A DNA stretch of 51,872 bases, from contig CAMAVJ010000007.1 in NCBI GenBank assembly GCA_945861725.1, forward strand, positions 1-51,872, in the 5' to 3' direction. The position numbers and the translations under genes are program-made. Position 1 is the stretch's first letter. Every line of letters begins with the position of its first letter. This stretch comes from Rickettsia typhi (GTDB lineage: Bacteria; Pseudomonadota; Alphaproteobacteria; Rickettsiales; Deianiraeaceae). This document shows, in pieces, positions 32,166 through 43,144 of the stretch. Under the pieces are notes generated by a model that made no database searches, was not told the origin of the DNA, and saw only the letters and a list, made by a program, of their open reading frames with translations.

Positions 32166-33286
32166 ATTTTCATAGGCATAATGACATAGAAATAATTTTG
32201 ATTAACCGAATCCCTTACCATGATTGGGAAATTTGAATCCTTAACGAAAACCTGAACATCTTGGGAGTCGATCAGAGAGAGAACTTCCTTAATGTATATA
32301 AAATTACACATAATCTGCATTTCGCCTTCTTTTGTGAATGTTGAAGGAAGTTCGTCAAAGCTGCGGTTTATATCCTTAATTGAGGTAATTTTAAGTGCAC
32401 TCGAAGAAACGTTTAAACGCACTCCAATTTCAGTTGCTCCAGTTGAATAAATTGATGAAACTCTGTCAACGGCGTTAAGGAAGTTTTTTGTATTAACTGT
32501 GAAATAATCAGAGTAGTCCTTTGGAATAACCCTGTCGTAATCAGGAAATTCTGCGTCGATGAGCTTTGTTGTAAGCCTTGATTGCGTAAAATTAAATGTC
32601 AATTTTGAAGGTGAAATATCAATTGTAATATCGCCCTCTTCTGAATCTAAAACTTTTTTAATCTCAAGAACGATTTTCCTTGGTATGGTAACCTTTTGCG
32701 ACTGTGTAATTGAAGAATTTTCGCATAATGAATAGGCAAGACGGTGACCGTCGGTCGCCACACCAAAAATTTTTGAAGACTCCTTGCTAAAATTTAGTAA
32801 CATTCCATTTATGTTATATCTCGTTTCGTTGGAATATATACAAGATTTTGTTTTATCTATCAAAAATGATAATTCTTGATGCGTAATGTTTACCGTTTGC
32901 TCTTTAATCGTGACAAGGGTTTCTGGGTAACTTTCTGGGCTAAGTGTTGCAAGATCGAACTTTGATTTTCCACTTTGAATTATCAGATACTGCAAAGAGT
33001 CGCCGTTTATTTGAAGCGAAAAATTAATACTTGAATCCTTTGGAAGTTTTTTTACGATTTCAAAAAGAGAATAGGCGTCAACGCATATCGAACCCTTCTG
33101 TTTAACGTCATCTAAATTAAACCAAGAAGAAATTACAACATCCATATTTGTCGCTTCAACCATGAATTGATCTGTGATTGAAAGTTTTATACACGAAAGA
33201 TATTCAGATATTGCAGTTTTATTGATAACGCCGATAACTCGCGAAAGAGCCTTTGAAACCAAGGCTGTTGAAGTAGAAAACTCCAT
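32162..33286 (-). CDS. dnaN: DNA polymerase III beta subunit (sliding clamp)
   Basis: A 374-residue protein with the three-repeat clamp fold. Recognisable segments are FSTSTALVSKALSRVIGVIN at the start, IEVKKVLDSEEGD-like (LEIKKVLDSEEGD) and LIDAEFPDYDRVIP in the middle, and NYFYVIMPMKI at the end, matching the conserved YxxxPM(R/K)(I/L). It tethers polymerase III to DNA. A minus-strand CCTTGACTTTC element lies upstream (33343-33348). dnaA and recF are not adjacent, as is common in Rickettsiales. Confidence 0.96.
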   Translation of the reverse strand: MEFSTSTALVSKALSRVIGVINKTAISEYLSCIKLSITDQFMVEATNMDVVISSWFNLDDVKQKGSICVDAYSLFEIVKKLPKDSSINFSLQINGDSLQYLIIQSGKSKFDLATLSPESYPETLVTIKEQTVNITHQELSFLIDKTKSCIYSNETRYNINGMLLNFSKESSKIFGVATDGHRLAYSLCENSSITQSQKVTIPRKIVLEIKKVLDSEEGDITIDISPSKLTFNFTQSRLTTKLIDAEFPDYDRVIPKDYSDYFTVNTKNFLNAVDRVSSIYSTGATEIGVRLNVSSSALKITSIKDINRSFDELPSTFTKEGEMQIMCNFIYIKEVLSLIDSQDVQVFVKDSNFPIMVRDSVNQNYFYVIMPMKI

Positions 33287-33389
33287 TTTTTTTGTTAAAA
33301 TTTATTCAAGGATAAAATCCGCTAATTTGATAAAAATTGAAAGTCAAGGAAAAATACGCAATAATGCAATATTTTTTTTAAGACAAAAA

Positions 33390-33464
33390 TGGTGACCCCT
33401 ACGGGAATCGAACCCGTGTTTCCACCGTGAAAGGGTGGCATCCTAACCGCTAGATGAAGGGGCC
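33390..33464 (-). tRNA. tRNA-Glu (TTC)
   Basis: A 75-base cloverleaf on the minus strand: acceptor GGCCCCT/AGGGGTC, anticodon stem CCACC/GGTGG with loop CTTTCAC (anticodon TTC), T-arm ACGGG-TTCGATT-CCCGT, discriminator A and encoded CCA. A CTTGACA lies upstream on the same strand (33505-33511). Confidence 0.95.
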
Positions 33465-33578
33465 ATTAAAGCGACCACTGGTGACAATAAGTGGAAAAGT
33501 TAAATGTCAAGTGTTTTTGTTAAAATTTTTTTATCGCAGCATTTATAAAAAATTTATCATTATATAATAAAGATGAGA

Positions 33579-34658
33579 TTATTTGAAACTATTCGTATTT
33601 GAATTGCGATTTAAAAGGAACATATCACCCAAAATGCAGGCCATCATTGATTCCACAACGGGAACGGCACGAATTCCAACGCAAGGATCGTGTCTTCCTT
33701 TTGTGAAAATTGTTGTATTACTTCCGTGAATATCAACCGTTCGTTTTTCCTGTAATATTGAACTTGTGGGCTTAATTGCAACGCGTGCGATGATACTTTG
33801 TGAGGAAGAAATTCCGCCTAACATCCCGCCGGAGTTATTATTTGAAAACTCCAATTTGCTATTTTCGTAAAACATTTCGTCTGAAGCGTCAACGCCCTCC
33901 TCCATTGCACACGCGAATCCCTGACCAATTTCAACACCCTTTACGGCGTTTATGGACATCATTGCCTGTGCTATTTGGGAATCAAGTTTGTAGTATATCG
34001 GCTCACCAAATCCAACTGGAACATTTTTGACAACAACTTCAATAATTGCACCAACAGAAGAGCCACGCTTGCGAATGTCTAGAAGGTAATCCTCACAAAG
34101 ATTTACACCAGATTTTGACCCAATAAAAAACGGATTTTCGTTAATAAACTCTTTGGAAAAATCGTGCGTTGGAATTGTAATTTTACCAATTTGTGTTATA
34201 TATGCATATATTTCAAGTTGTGGAATTAGCTTTCGTGCAACAACGCCAGCGGCAACTCTCATCGCAGTTTCGCGAGCAGATGACCTTCCGCCACCTCGAT
34301 AGTCACGAATTCCATACTTTTGAAAGTATGTAAAATCAGCGTGATTTGGGCGAAATTTTTCAGCAATTTCGGAGTAATCTTGTGAACGGTGGTCTTGATT
34401 ATATACAATCAAACTAATTGGTGTTCCCGTTGTTTTACCTTCGAAAACGCCAGAAAGAATTTTGACATCATCGTCCTCATTTCGCTGAGTTGTGAACTTG
34501 CTTTGACCAGGTTTTCGACGAGACATTTCACATTTAAAATCGTCTTCGGAAAGTTCTAACATCGATGGACAACCGTCTATTACACAGCCAATTGCAGAAC
34601 TATGGCTTTCACCCCAAGTCGTAAATCTGAATGATTTGCCAAAATAATTTGAAGCCAT
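33579..34658 (-). CDS. aroC: Chorismate synthase
   Basis: A 359-residue FMN-dependent enzyme for the last step of the shikimate pathway, from EPSP to chorismate. Signatures are FGESHSSAIGCVIDGCP-like start (TTWGESHSSAIG), RRKPGQSKFTTQRNE, DYRGGGRSSARETAMRVAAG, GSSVGAIIEVVV, and near the end STSILQEKRTVDI-like and RHDPCVGIRAVPVVESM. Length is typical. It follows the DHS-like gene by 34 bases on the same strand and may be cotranscribed with it. Confidence 0.96.
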   Translation of the reverse strand: MASNYFGKSFRFTTWGESHSSAIGCVIDGCPSMLELSEDDFKCEMSRRKPGQSKFTTQRNEDDDVKILSGVFEGKTTGTPISLIVYNQDHRSQDYSEIAEKFRPNHADFTYFQKYGIRDYRGGGRSSARETAMRVAAGVVARKLIPQLEIYAYITQIGKITIPTHDFSKEFINENPFFIGSKSGVNLCEDYLLDIRKRGSSVGAIIEVVVKNVPVGFGEPIYYKLDSQIAQAMMSINAVKGVEIGQGFACAMEEGVDASDEMFYENSKLEFSNNNSGGMLGGISSSQSIIARVAIKPTSSILQEKRTVDIHGSNTTIFTKGRHDPCVGIRAVPVVESMMACILGDMFLLNRNSNTNSFK

Positions 34659-34692
34659 ATTACTTTAAAAGTTTTACTTTAAGAATTAAACT

Positions 34693-35712
34693 TTAAAAGA
34701 AGAGCTTTGAAAACTCTTTAGCCTTTCTGTTTTTCCAGTATCCACGGTGATAAGCGTCACTTACTATTAGTGGAACAACGGTCGTAGCTTCAGCAAAAAC
34801 CATCTGTTCATAAACAGTCTGCACCTTTCCCCACGAAGAAGCTTCTTTTAAAGTAGAACTTGAACATGCACCGTCACGAACATCTGCAACGGTAATCTGT
34901 ACGGCATATTTATGCATTTCGCAGTCAATTCCAAGAACTTCGGCACAAACTACGGTATCTTGAACAAAATTTTTCGGAACACCGCCACCAATCATAAATA
35001 ATCCAGTAGTTCCAGCTTTGATTTTCACATCAGTAAGTTCGCGAAAATCTGCAACGGAATCAATACTCATATGGGACTTTGGGTTTTCAACTTGATGCTT
35101 CACAAGTCCAAAACCAGCGGAGGAATCGGTAAATGCTGGGCAGAAAATCGGCACATTTTTTTCATAACAAAGCTGCACAAGGGAGTTACTCTTTTTAGCA
35201 TTACCATTTGCAAGCCACTTACCCATTTCATAAATGAATTCACGCGAAGAATACGGGCGATGTTCTAATGAATTTGTGATTTCATAAATTGTAGCATCGC
35301 ACTTTTGAAGGGATTCTTCGTCAATATATGTATCGTAAATTCTGTCAATATAAAGATTGCGGAGTTTGGAATCATCTTCAAATTGTGATCCGTGATAGTG
35401 TTTAAAACCAAGTGCTTCAAAAAAATCCATATCAACGATGCTGGCACCTGTTGCAACAATTGCATCGACCATATTATTTTTAACCATTTCGTAATAAACT
35501 TGCATACAACCCGCCGCCGAAGTTGAGCCTGCGAGTGTTAAAATTACGGAACATTTTTCATCTTTAAGCATTAAATTCAGAATTTCTGCTGCCTTGGCGG
35601 TGTCTCGCGATGAAAATGACATATGAGACATGCTGTCAATTATTGGGCGTGCATCAAAGGATTTGATGTCAATATGCTGAACTTCTTTTGAAAGTAAGTT
35701 TGTTTTTTCCAC
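34693..35712 (-). CDS. Deoxyhypusine synthase-like protein (possible homospermidine/spermidine synthase)
   Basis: A 339-residue protein of the DHS family. Visible features are LTLAGSTSAAGCMQVYYEMV and DAIVATGASIVDMDF (NAD site region), PIFCPAFTDSSAG, GLFMIGGGVPKNFV and the catalytic-lysine block ASSWGKVQ, with Lys296 in place of the human Lys329. True DHS modifies eIF5A, which bacteria lack. Plant homospermidine synthase evolved from DHS, and bacterial members are thought to make polyamines from putrescine or spermidine. With the ornithine decarboxylase at 13054 this suggests a polyamine route without S-adenosylmethionine decarboxylase. Substrate not proven. Confidence 0.75.
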   Translation of the reverse strand: MEKTNLLSKEVQHIDIKSFDARPIIDSMSHMSFSSRDTAKAAEILNLMLKDEKCSVILTLAGSTSAAGCMQVYYEMVKNNMVDAIVATGASIVDMDFFEALGFKHYHGSQFEDDSKLRNLYIDRIYDTYIDEESLQKCDATIYEITNSLEHRPYSSREFIYEMGKWLANGNAKKSNSLVQLCYEKNVPIFCPAFTDSSAGFGLVKHQVENPKSHMSIDSVADFRELTDVKIKAGTTGLFMIGGGVPKNFVQDTVVCAEVLGIDCEMHKYAVQITVADVRDGACSSSTLKEASSWGKVQTVYEQMVFAEATTVVPLIVSDAYHRGYWKNRKAKEFSKLFF

Positions 35713-35834
35713 TGATTGAAAAATAATTACACACTACTTTTGTGTGATATTTAAAAAAATCAAGTAAATTTTTTATCTTTTTTCTTGATTTCTTAAAAAA
35801 TACCTCCATAGTAAAAAACTATTTTTAGCAACAA

Positions 35835-36014
35835 ATGCTTACAAAACACATTGAAATTCTGAAAAATGAGTTTAAATCCATTAAATTTCTTCAAAAAAGG
35901 GAACTTCAACAAATCACCATCGTTGTGATAGTTATTGGAATTATTTCCTCAATTGGTTTTTCCGTACTTGATATCTCGCTAAACTTTGCCATTCAAAAAT
36001 TTCTTATTGGTTAG
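35835..36014 (+). CDS. secE: Preprotein translocase subunit SecE
   Basis: A 59-residue protein: amphipathic helix (FKSIKFLQKRELQQ, corresponding to the E..KV.WP.R.E motif, with the WP lost) then one membrane segment (TIVVIVIGIISSIGFSVLDI) and the final helix. SecE clamps the SecY channel. In most bacteria secE sits before nusG, rplKAJL and rpoBC; here it stands alone between two minus-strand genes. Confidence 0.8.
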   Translation: MLTKHIEILKNEFKSIKFLQKRELQQITIVVIVIGIISSIGFSVLDISLNFAIQKFLIG

Positions 36015-36016
36015 GC

Positions 36017-36040
36017 GTTTAATGGATATTTTTATTAAAC
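36017..36040. terminator. Possible bidirectional terminator between secE and the porin
   Basis: A 7-bp inverted repeat GTTTAAT / ATTAAAC around an AT-rich loop with five T. It lies between convergent stops and overlaps the porin stop codon. The stem is AT-rich, so its strength is doubtful. Confidence 0.35.
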
Positions 36041-37279
36041 ATCCTTCGTTCCAATATTATACTTTAAGCCCAAGCCAACTCCTTGAGTTGCCTTATCCGT
36101 TTTACCATCTGTAAGTTGTCTGTAAGCTACATCTACTTTTAGTGCCTTACTTAGTCTGTATCCAAATGATATTTGTGTTTGCGAAAGTTGTTCAGCTTGA
36201 ATATTTTTTCCATTGCCACCAACATTTGAAAGACCGTTCATCGTGTAAAGGTTATACACAAATGCTATCGTAAAGTTATCGATGTCAACATAAGCTGCCG
36301 CTGTGTAATATTTTTCCTCTAAATCACTAATTCCAAAGGCATTACTTACGACTGCGACATTTCCAAATGCTCCAAGTTTTGCATCTTCGTATGATTTTTC
36401 ATACTGAGCAGAAGCCGCAATGGTGTTTTCGGGTGCAAGAAATGATCCATTTTGCTTGTTGATATCCTGCTTGCGGTAGTAAATGCTGTAAGAAATATTT
36501 TGTTTGTCAATGAGTTCCGATTCGTTAATCGCAAGGATTGAAAACGATGACGGGGCAAATGTGTTGCCAGCCTCTCTTGTTGAAATTATCCCTTGAACGG
36601 ATCTTGGCATCGAGTATCCAAATGTTCCGATACTTGATAGTGCTGGGTCGTTTAAGGCGGTTGTGTCGTTTTTGAACGCAGCGATTTCAAGATGTTGCCT
36701 TGAATATGGAACAATAGCAAACGATGTGTTGAATTGCATACCGATTTTATTCGTATTTGCATAACCACCATTTAGCATTGCACCATAAACTCCATACCAA
36801 TCTTCCTTTATTATTTCCGAATTCGTACCATTTGCGACGCCAGCTCGTGGACGAATTTTACCTATTATAAGTGATGTATTTTTGTTGTGTAAGTTTAGAG
36901 CAAGAACGCGTGATGTCACTCCAGTGTTATCGAATAATAAACCAATATCATTGTTGCCATTTGTGTAATCAATGAGGGCGTATGGTCGTGCAAAACCATT
37001 TTTTCTGTTTTGAACGCTTGTTTGTGTAATCAATGAAATATTTTTGTTGAAATTGAAGTCAAGGTCGACATTTGTAAATGTGTATGCAATGTTTTTATAC
37101 TTACTTGTACTCGATGATTGATCGAGGCTGTCACCTTCGGCGATTGTCATTCCATAAATTTGAAAATCAATGTAGTTTTTGTCAATTGCGGAAGGCTTTT
37201 TAAGTTCCTTTGCAATTGCTGTATAGGATATAAGTGGCGTTGATAGTGTTAGAAGTAGCAATGCGGTAACTTTTTTCAT
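36035..37279 (-). CDS. Outer-membrane beta-barrel protein (porin-like)
   Basis: A 414-residue protein with a clear signal peptide (MKKVTALLLLTLSTPLISY, cleavage after AIA). The mature part alternates polar and hydrophobic residues in many short segments divided by Asn/Gly/Asp turns (LDFNFNKNISLITQTSVQNR; TIAFVYNLYTMNGLSNVGG; LKVDVAYRQLTDG), as in porins of the DcaP/OmpP2 sort. The terminal residue is not the usual Phe. It probably provides a general diffusion channel. Confidence 0.7.
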   Translation of the reverse strand: MKKVTALLLLTLSTPLISYTAIAKELKKPSAIDKNYIDFQIYGMTIAEGDSLDQSSSTSKYKNIAYTFTNVDLDFNFNKNISLITQTSVQNRKNGFARPYALIDYTNGNNDIGLLFDNTGVTSRVLALNLHNKNTSLIIGKIRPRAGVANGTNSEIIKEDWYGVYGAMLNGGYANTNKIGMQFNTSFAIVPYSRQHLEIAAFKNDTTALNDPALSSIGTFGYSMPRSVQGIISTREAGNTFAPSSFSILAINESELIDKQNISYSIYYRKQDINKQNGSFLAPENTIAASAQYEKSYEDAKLGAFGNVAVVSNAFGISDLEEKYYTAAAYVDIDNFTIAFVYNLYTMNGLSNVGGNGKNIQAEQLSQTQISFGYRLSKALKVDVAYRQLTDGKTDKATQGVGLGLKYNIGTKDV

Positions 37280-37281
37280 AT

Positions 37282-37665
37282 TTATTCCTCAGAAATTGTT
37301 CCATCCCAAGCTTGATATCTTTGATTGTTTGTAACAAAAGATTTTCCGTGAACATTGGCTTGAGTGTGGCGATTTGGTTGGAAGGCAAAATCTGTGCCCG
37401 TAACATCTGGCGTATGAGATTTCATCCAGAATTGGCGTTTATATTTAATTTCCTCCAAAGATGAGTGATGCATCCAATTGTGCCAGTTGGAAGGAATTTT
37501 TGAACCTTCAACGATGCCGGAGTAAATGCAAATTCGTTTTTTACGACCCAAGTAATCCGCTTGTTTCATTTCATAATACTTGTTTTGATATTCATCAGTT
37601 CCGATTAACTTACTTCCATCTATGAGCAACTTTATGCGAGTCAAAAGCTGTAAAAGTTTCAACAT
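37282..37665 (-). CDS. NADH:ubiquinone oxidoreductase 17.2 kDa subunit family (NDUFA12)
   Basis: A 127-residue protein from ATG 37665. The pattern GSKLIGTDEYQNKYYE, then RICIYSG, then IPSNWHNWMHHS and HTPDVTGTDFAFQPNR, with YQAWDG at the end, is that of the B17.2/NDUFA12 accessory subunit of complex I. This is found in alphaproteobacteria and mitochondria. It starts one base after the purK stop, an arrangement with no functional link known. Confidence 0.88.
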   Translation of the reverse strand: MLKLLQLLTRIKLLIDGSKLIGTDEYQNKYYEMKQADYLGRKKRICIYSGIVEGSKIPSNWHNWMHHSSLEEIKYKRQFWMKSHTPDVTGTDFAFQPNRHTQANVHGKSFVTNNQRYQAWDGTISEE

Positions 37666-37666
37666 T

Positions 37667-38737
37667 TTATTCTTCAATTATATTATAATGACCGAGTTTT
37701 CGCCCTTCAGCGATTCCAGTTTTATTGTATAAATGGATTTTGTGATTTGGTTTGTCAAGAATTTTTTCAATGTTGTAAATATCGTGCCCGATAATGTTCA
37801 CCATTTTGCCATTATATAGCAGTTTTGGTTCAATTAATGGCATATTGCAGGTTGCTCGAATATGATTTTCAAATTGCGAAACATTGCATAAATCATTGGT
37901 AAAATGTCCGGAATTGTGTGGACGCGGTGCTATTTCGTTGAATAGAATGCTTCCATCCTCAAGAATAAAATATTCAACGGCAAAAGTGCCACTATGATTA
38001 ATTTTTTCTACAATGTTTTTAGTATATTTTATAGCAGATTCTTGAATTTTTTTGCAGCGTTTTCTATCAAAAATTTCAAATGCAAATGGCACGATTGACT
38101 GGTGAAGAATTCCAGATTGATGAATATTTTGCGGAATTGGGAAAAAAACCGTTTTGCTTTGAGATTTCGTCACTATGACGGAAATTTCACAGACAAAATT
38201 TATTTTTTTTTCTAAAATATACTCAATGCTCGAGTTAAGTTCTGGAATGAAATCAGGTGATTTCACGACTGCCTGCCCTTTTCCATCGTAACCTTCTGTT
38301 GCCGTTTTTAGAATACAATCACCATTTTTTTTGAAAATTTCCGCAATTTCTTCGCACGATTTCACATACCAACTTTCACCAGTTGGTATTTGGTTTTCCT
38401 TCGCAAATTGCTTTTCCTTTAAGCGATTTTGTGCCATTCCAACAAAACTTGAAGAAGTTTTTATTTTTTCTGGAAAGTTTTTTTCAAGAAATTCAAGAGT
38501 TTGTACTGGAATATTTTCCGTTTCAATTGTAATAAAATCGCACTCATTTGCAAATTGAGCAAGCTTTTCTTCGTGCAGAAATGATGCGACAATTACTTTC
38601 TTCACATGTTCAGCACAGCAAGGCTCCACTTCGTTTGAATAAACAATTGTTGAAATTCCAAGCTTGCTTGCTGCCGTGGACATCATTTTAGCAAGTTGCC
38701 CTGAGCCTAAAATTCCAAGAGTTTTATTAAATTGCAT
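37667..38737 (-). CDS. purK: N5-carboxyaminoimidazole ribonucleotide synthase
   Basis: A 356-residue ATP-grasp enzyme using ATP and bicarbonate to carboxylate AIR. ATG 38737 gives MQFNKTLGILGSGQLAKMM. Other signatures are TIETENIP, TATEGYDGKGQAVV, the metal site ILFNEIAPRPHNSGHFT and the end GRKLGHYN. It normally pairs with PurE, not seen here. A minus-strand CTTGACA (38783-38789) is upstream. Confidence 0.94.
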   Translation of the reverse strand: MQFNKTLGILGSGQLAKMMSTAASKLGISTIVYSNEVEPCCAEHVKKVIVASFLHEEKLAQFANECDFITIETENIPVQTLEFLEKNFPEKIKTSSSFVGMAQNRLKEKQFAKENQIPTGESWYVKSCEEIAEIFKKNGDCILKTATEGYDGKGQAVVKSPDFIPELNSSIEYILEKKINFVCEISVIVTKSQSKTVFFPIPQNIHQSGILHQSIVPFAFEIFDRKRCKKIQESAIKYTKNIVEKINHSGTFAVEYFILEDGSILFNEIAPRPHNSGHFTNDLCNVSQFENHIRATCNMPLIEPKLLYNGKMVNIIGHDIYNIEKILDKPNHKIHLYNKTGIAEGRKLGHYNIIEE

Positions 38738-38797
38738 AACTAAAATCACTTATTTATTCAAGGAAGATTGATATGTGGGATTTGTCAAGTTGTAATA

Positions 38798-39712
38798 TCA
38801 TATTCCATTATCTGCTTGTTGTTTTTTTACTATTTTTTCAATCCAATTAATTCCTTTGGGAGTATTATCATTATTCTGCACCGCATTACTGATATTAGAA
38901 GGTTCTCCTACTAGATTAAGAAATCTTACTAGATTAAAAAAATTTGGTACATCAGAAAAATTTGGTTTATTTATATTATTTACATCTAAACTACTTGCCA
39001 TCTGTTGAGATTTATGGCTACCTTCGATTGTTTCCTTAAATGCCACACCGTTGCCATGTTCCGCTGCATCTTCTTTCTTAGATTTCGCCTTTTTATCTCG
39101 TTTGTTTGATGTTGCTTCTTGATGAGGTACTGCGGGGTTATCTTTCTTGAACTTTGCAACATTACTTTGAGCACTAAGGTAGCATTTTTTGAGTAGATTT
39201 TTATTATCAGATGGTATTTTGCAATCAGATGGTATTTTGCAATCAGATGGTATTTTGCAAAATATAAATCGTGCATATTCCCTAGTACGCTCAGACCATA
39301 ATATAGTACCTTTACTATTCTTGCCAACTAAACATTCATCTGTAGGTTTAATTCTTTCGGCAATTTTCTCAATTAAGCCCGAGGCGGGCAGTTTGTCTGA
39401 TACAAGTTTATTCAATTCATTTTTTTTTGCCAATTTTATAAGACAATCATAGTCATGATAGGTCAATCTATTTTCTTCTGCAAGTCTATTGGTCACTCTA
39501 TTGGTTACACTCGCTAGAGAAAGTCTTTTCTGCGCATTCGCTTTTGACGTATTACTGCTCTTAATTGCATGAGGGTCACCAATGCGTAGACCGTAGTTTA
39601 TCTTATTACGCCAACGTTGGTTATAAACTCTCCCTGGAGGTGGTATTTTTTCCACTCCTATCACGCCATCGTTTTTTTCCTCCTCTTTATTTTTGCCTCT
39701 TGAATTATGCAT
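38798..39712 (-). CDS. Uncharacterised lineage-specific protein with KIPSDC tandem repeat
   Basis: A 304-residue soluble protein from ATG 39712 (MHNSRGKNKEEEKND). The N-terminal half is helical and basic. A triple hexapeptide, CKIPSD three times in a row, lies in the middle. A long Lys/Glu/Asn-rich disordered segment follows (RDKKAKSKKEDAAEHGNG). No domain is recognised. It is divergent from the gene at 39784, with which it shares a 70-base promoter region. It could be an effector-like protein; there is no direct evidence. Confidence 0.5.
   Translation of the reverse strand: MHNSRGKNKEEEKNDGVIGVEKIPPPGRVYNQRWRNKINYGLRIGDPHAIKSSNTSKANAQKRLSLASVTNRVTNRLAEENRLTYHDYDCLIKLAKKNELNKLVSDKLPASGLIEKIAERIKPTDECLVGKNSKGTILWSERTREYARFIFCKIPSDCKIPSDCKIPSDNKNLLKKCYLSAQSNVAKFKKDNPAVPHQEATSNKRDKKAKSKKEDAAEHGNGVAFKETIEGSHKSQQMASSLDVNNINKPNFSDVPNFFNLVRFLNLVGEPSNISNAVQNNDNTPKGINWIEKIVKKQQADNGI
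39206..39259 (-). repeat. Three perfect 18-bp tandem repeats
   Basis: Unit ATCAGATGGTATTTTGCA, three exact copies inside the gene at 38798, coding CKIPSD in frame. An 18-bp period keeps the frame when copy number changes, so this is a likely variable-number tandem repeat. Confidence 0.9.
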
Positions 39713-39783
39713 AAAAATAAAAATTATTTGTATAAATGCGTCCAAAAATGTGCTACAGTAATATATAACTAATAAAACGCTTT

Positions 39784-40569
39784 ATGCAATCTAATCTTTT
39801 AAATATTAGCAATCTTAACGCACAACAAGCATTTGCTCTTGAAATAGAGGGAATCCAGCCACAAAATGAAGTGCAACAAAGAAACTTAACACCAATTCAA
39901 ACTGGGTTGCTTTTTGGCACTACTCGTGTTATTGGTGACACACTTGCAATGAATGTTTGTGATAAATACAATTCTTTTGAAGGGAATTTATTGCGAACTT
40001 GCATTATGCACTTTCTTGGCAAAGGTACGCTTCAAGTTCTTACTAAACCACAAATTGCAGAATCAAATAATTTGATAACTGCAAACATTAAGTCTTTTGC
40101 TTGCGAGAATTTTGGAGCTATATGCGGATATATGGCACGATGTGGTGCAAATTATCTAACAAGTTATGAAGATAAAATGACAGACAACCAAGCAAAGCTA
40201 GTTTCCGATTTTATTCTTGTATCAACTTGGTTTGCCGCTGAAAAATTATTTGTTAATAATTGCAATAGGGCTATAACTGAGAGTGAGATTATTAAAAAAA
40301 TAGAAGAAAGTGGATTTTTAAAATTCAAAAATGTGAAAAAATCCAGCGTTTTCTTTTTTATCGATGTGATTGCAAGTACTTTAGCTGCGACTGCTGTAAT
40401 GTATACCTCGCCAATGCAAAATAATCCACAAAACATAACGGACACTACAGTTAACGCTATGGCTTGCGGAACGACTTTTGCAGTAGTGCAACAAACAACA
40501 AGGGCTTTATTGCAAAAAGTTTATAATACCATTACTTGTGAACGGGTAATTGTACGCTTTAATGCTTGA
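39784..40569 (+). CDS. Uncharacterised membrane-associated protein
   Basis: A 261-residue protein. It has several moderately hydrophobic helices (IQTGLLFGTTRVIGDTLAM; SVFFFIDVIASTLAATAVMY; AMACGTTFAVVQQTTRALLQ) and is rich in alanine, threonine and cysteine. The small-residue helices recall carrier-like or pore-forming folds, yet no signature could be matched. There is no signal peptide. The gyrB promoter overlaps its last codons. Confidence 0.5.
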   Translation: MQSNLLNISNLNAQQAFALEIEGIQPQNEVQQRNLTPIQTGLLFGTTRVIGDTLAMNVCDKYNSFEGNLLRTCIMHFLGKGTLQVLTKPQIAESNNLITANIKSFACENFGAICGYMARCGANYLTSYEDKMTDNQAKLVSDFILVSTWFAAEKLFVNNCNRAITESEIIKKIEESGFLKFKNVKKSSVFFFIDVIASTLAATAVMYTSPMQNNPQNITDTTVNAMACGTTFAVVQQTTRALLQKVYNTITCERVIVRFNA

Positions 40570-40594
40570 CATTTGAAAAAGACCATGTTATACT
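40566..40594 (+). promoter_or_regulatory. Strong promoter upstream of gyrB
   Basis: TTGACA (40566-40571), exactly 17 bases, TATACT (40589-40594): the best sigma-70-type match in the window. It overlaps the 3' end of the preceding gene and gives a leader of about 100 bases. A second CCTTGACA at 40654 suggests tandem promoters. Confidence 0.65.
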
Positions 40595-40702
40595 TATATG
40601 TATACCATATTTTTCACGGTATTGCAACAACAATTTTCCTTAAATTTCTTTCCTTGACAAAAAACATTTACATTTTATCCTCAAAAAAATTATTCGTGAT
40701 AG

Positions 40703-43069
<2,367 letters not shown>

Positions 43070-43144
43070 TTAACAACTTGAAATAAAAAATAATCCTTGA
43101 CAAATGAATTTTACATTAAAAAGGCTTTTTCTTAAGTTCACCAA

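Noticed and set aside
39206..39259. Tandem direct repeats as a possible CRISPR array
   Set aside because: The copies abut without spacers, keep an 18-bp coding period and lie inside an open gene.
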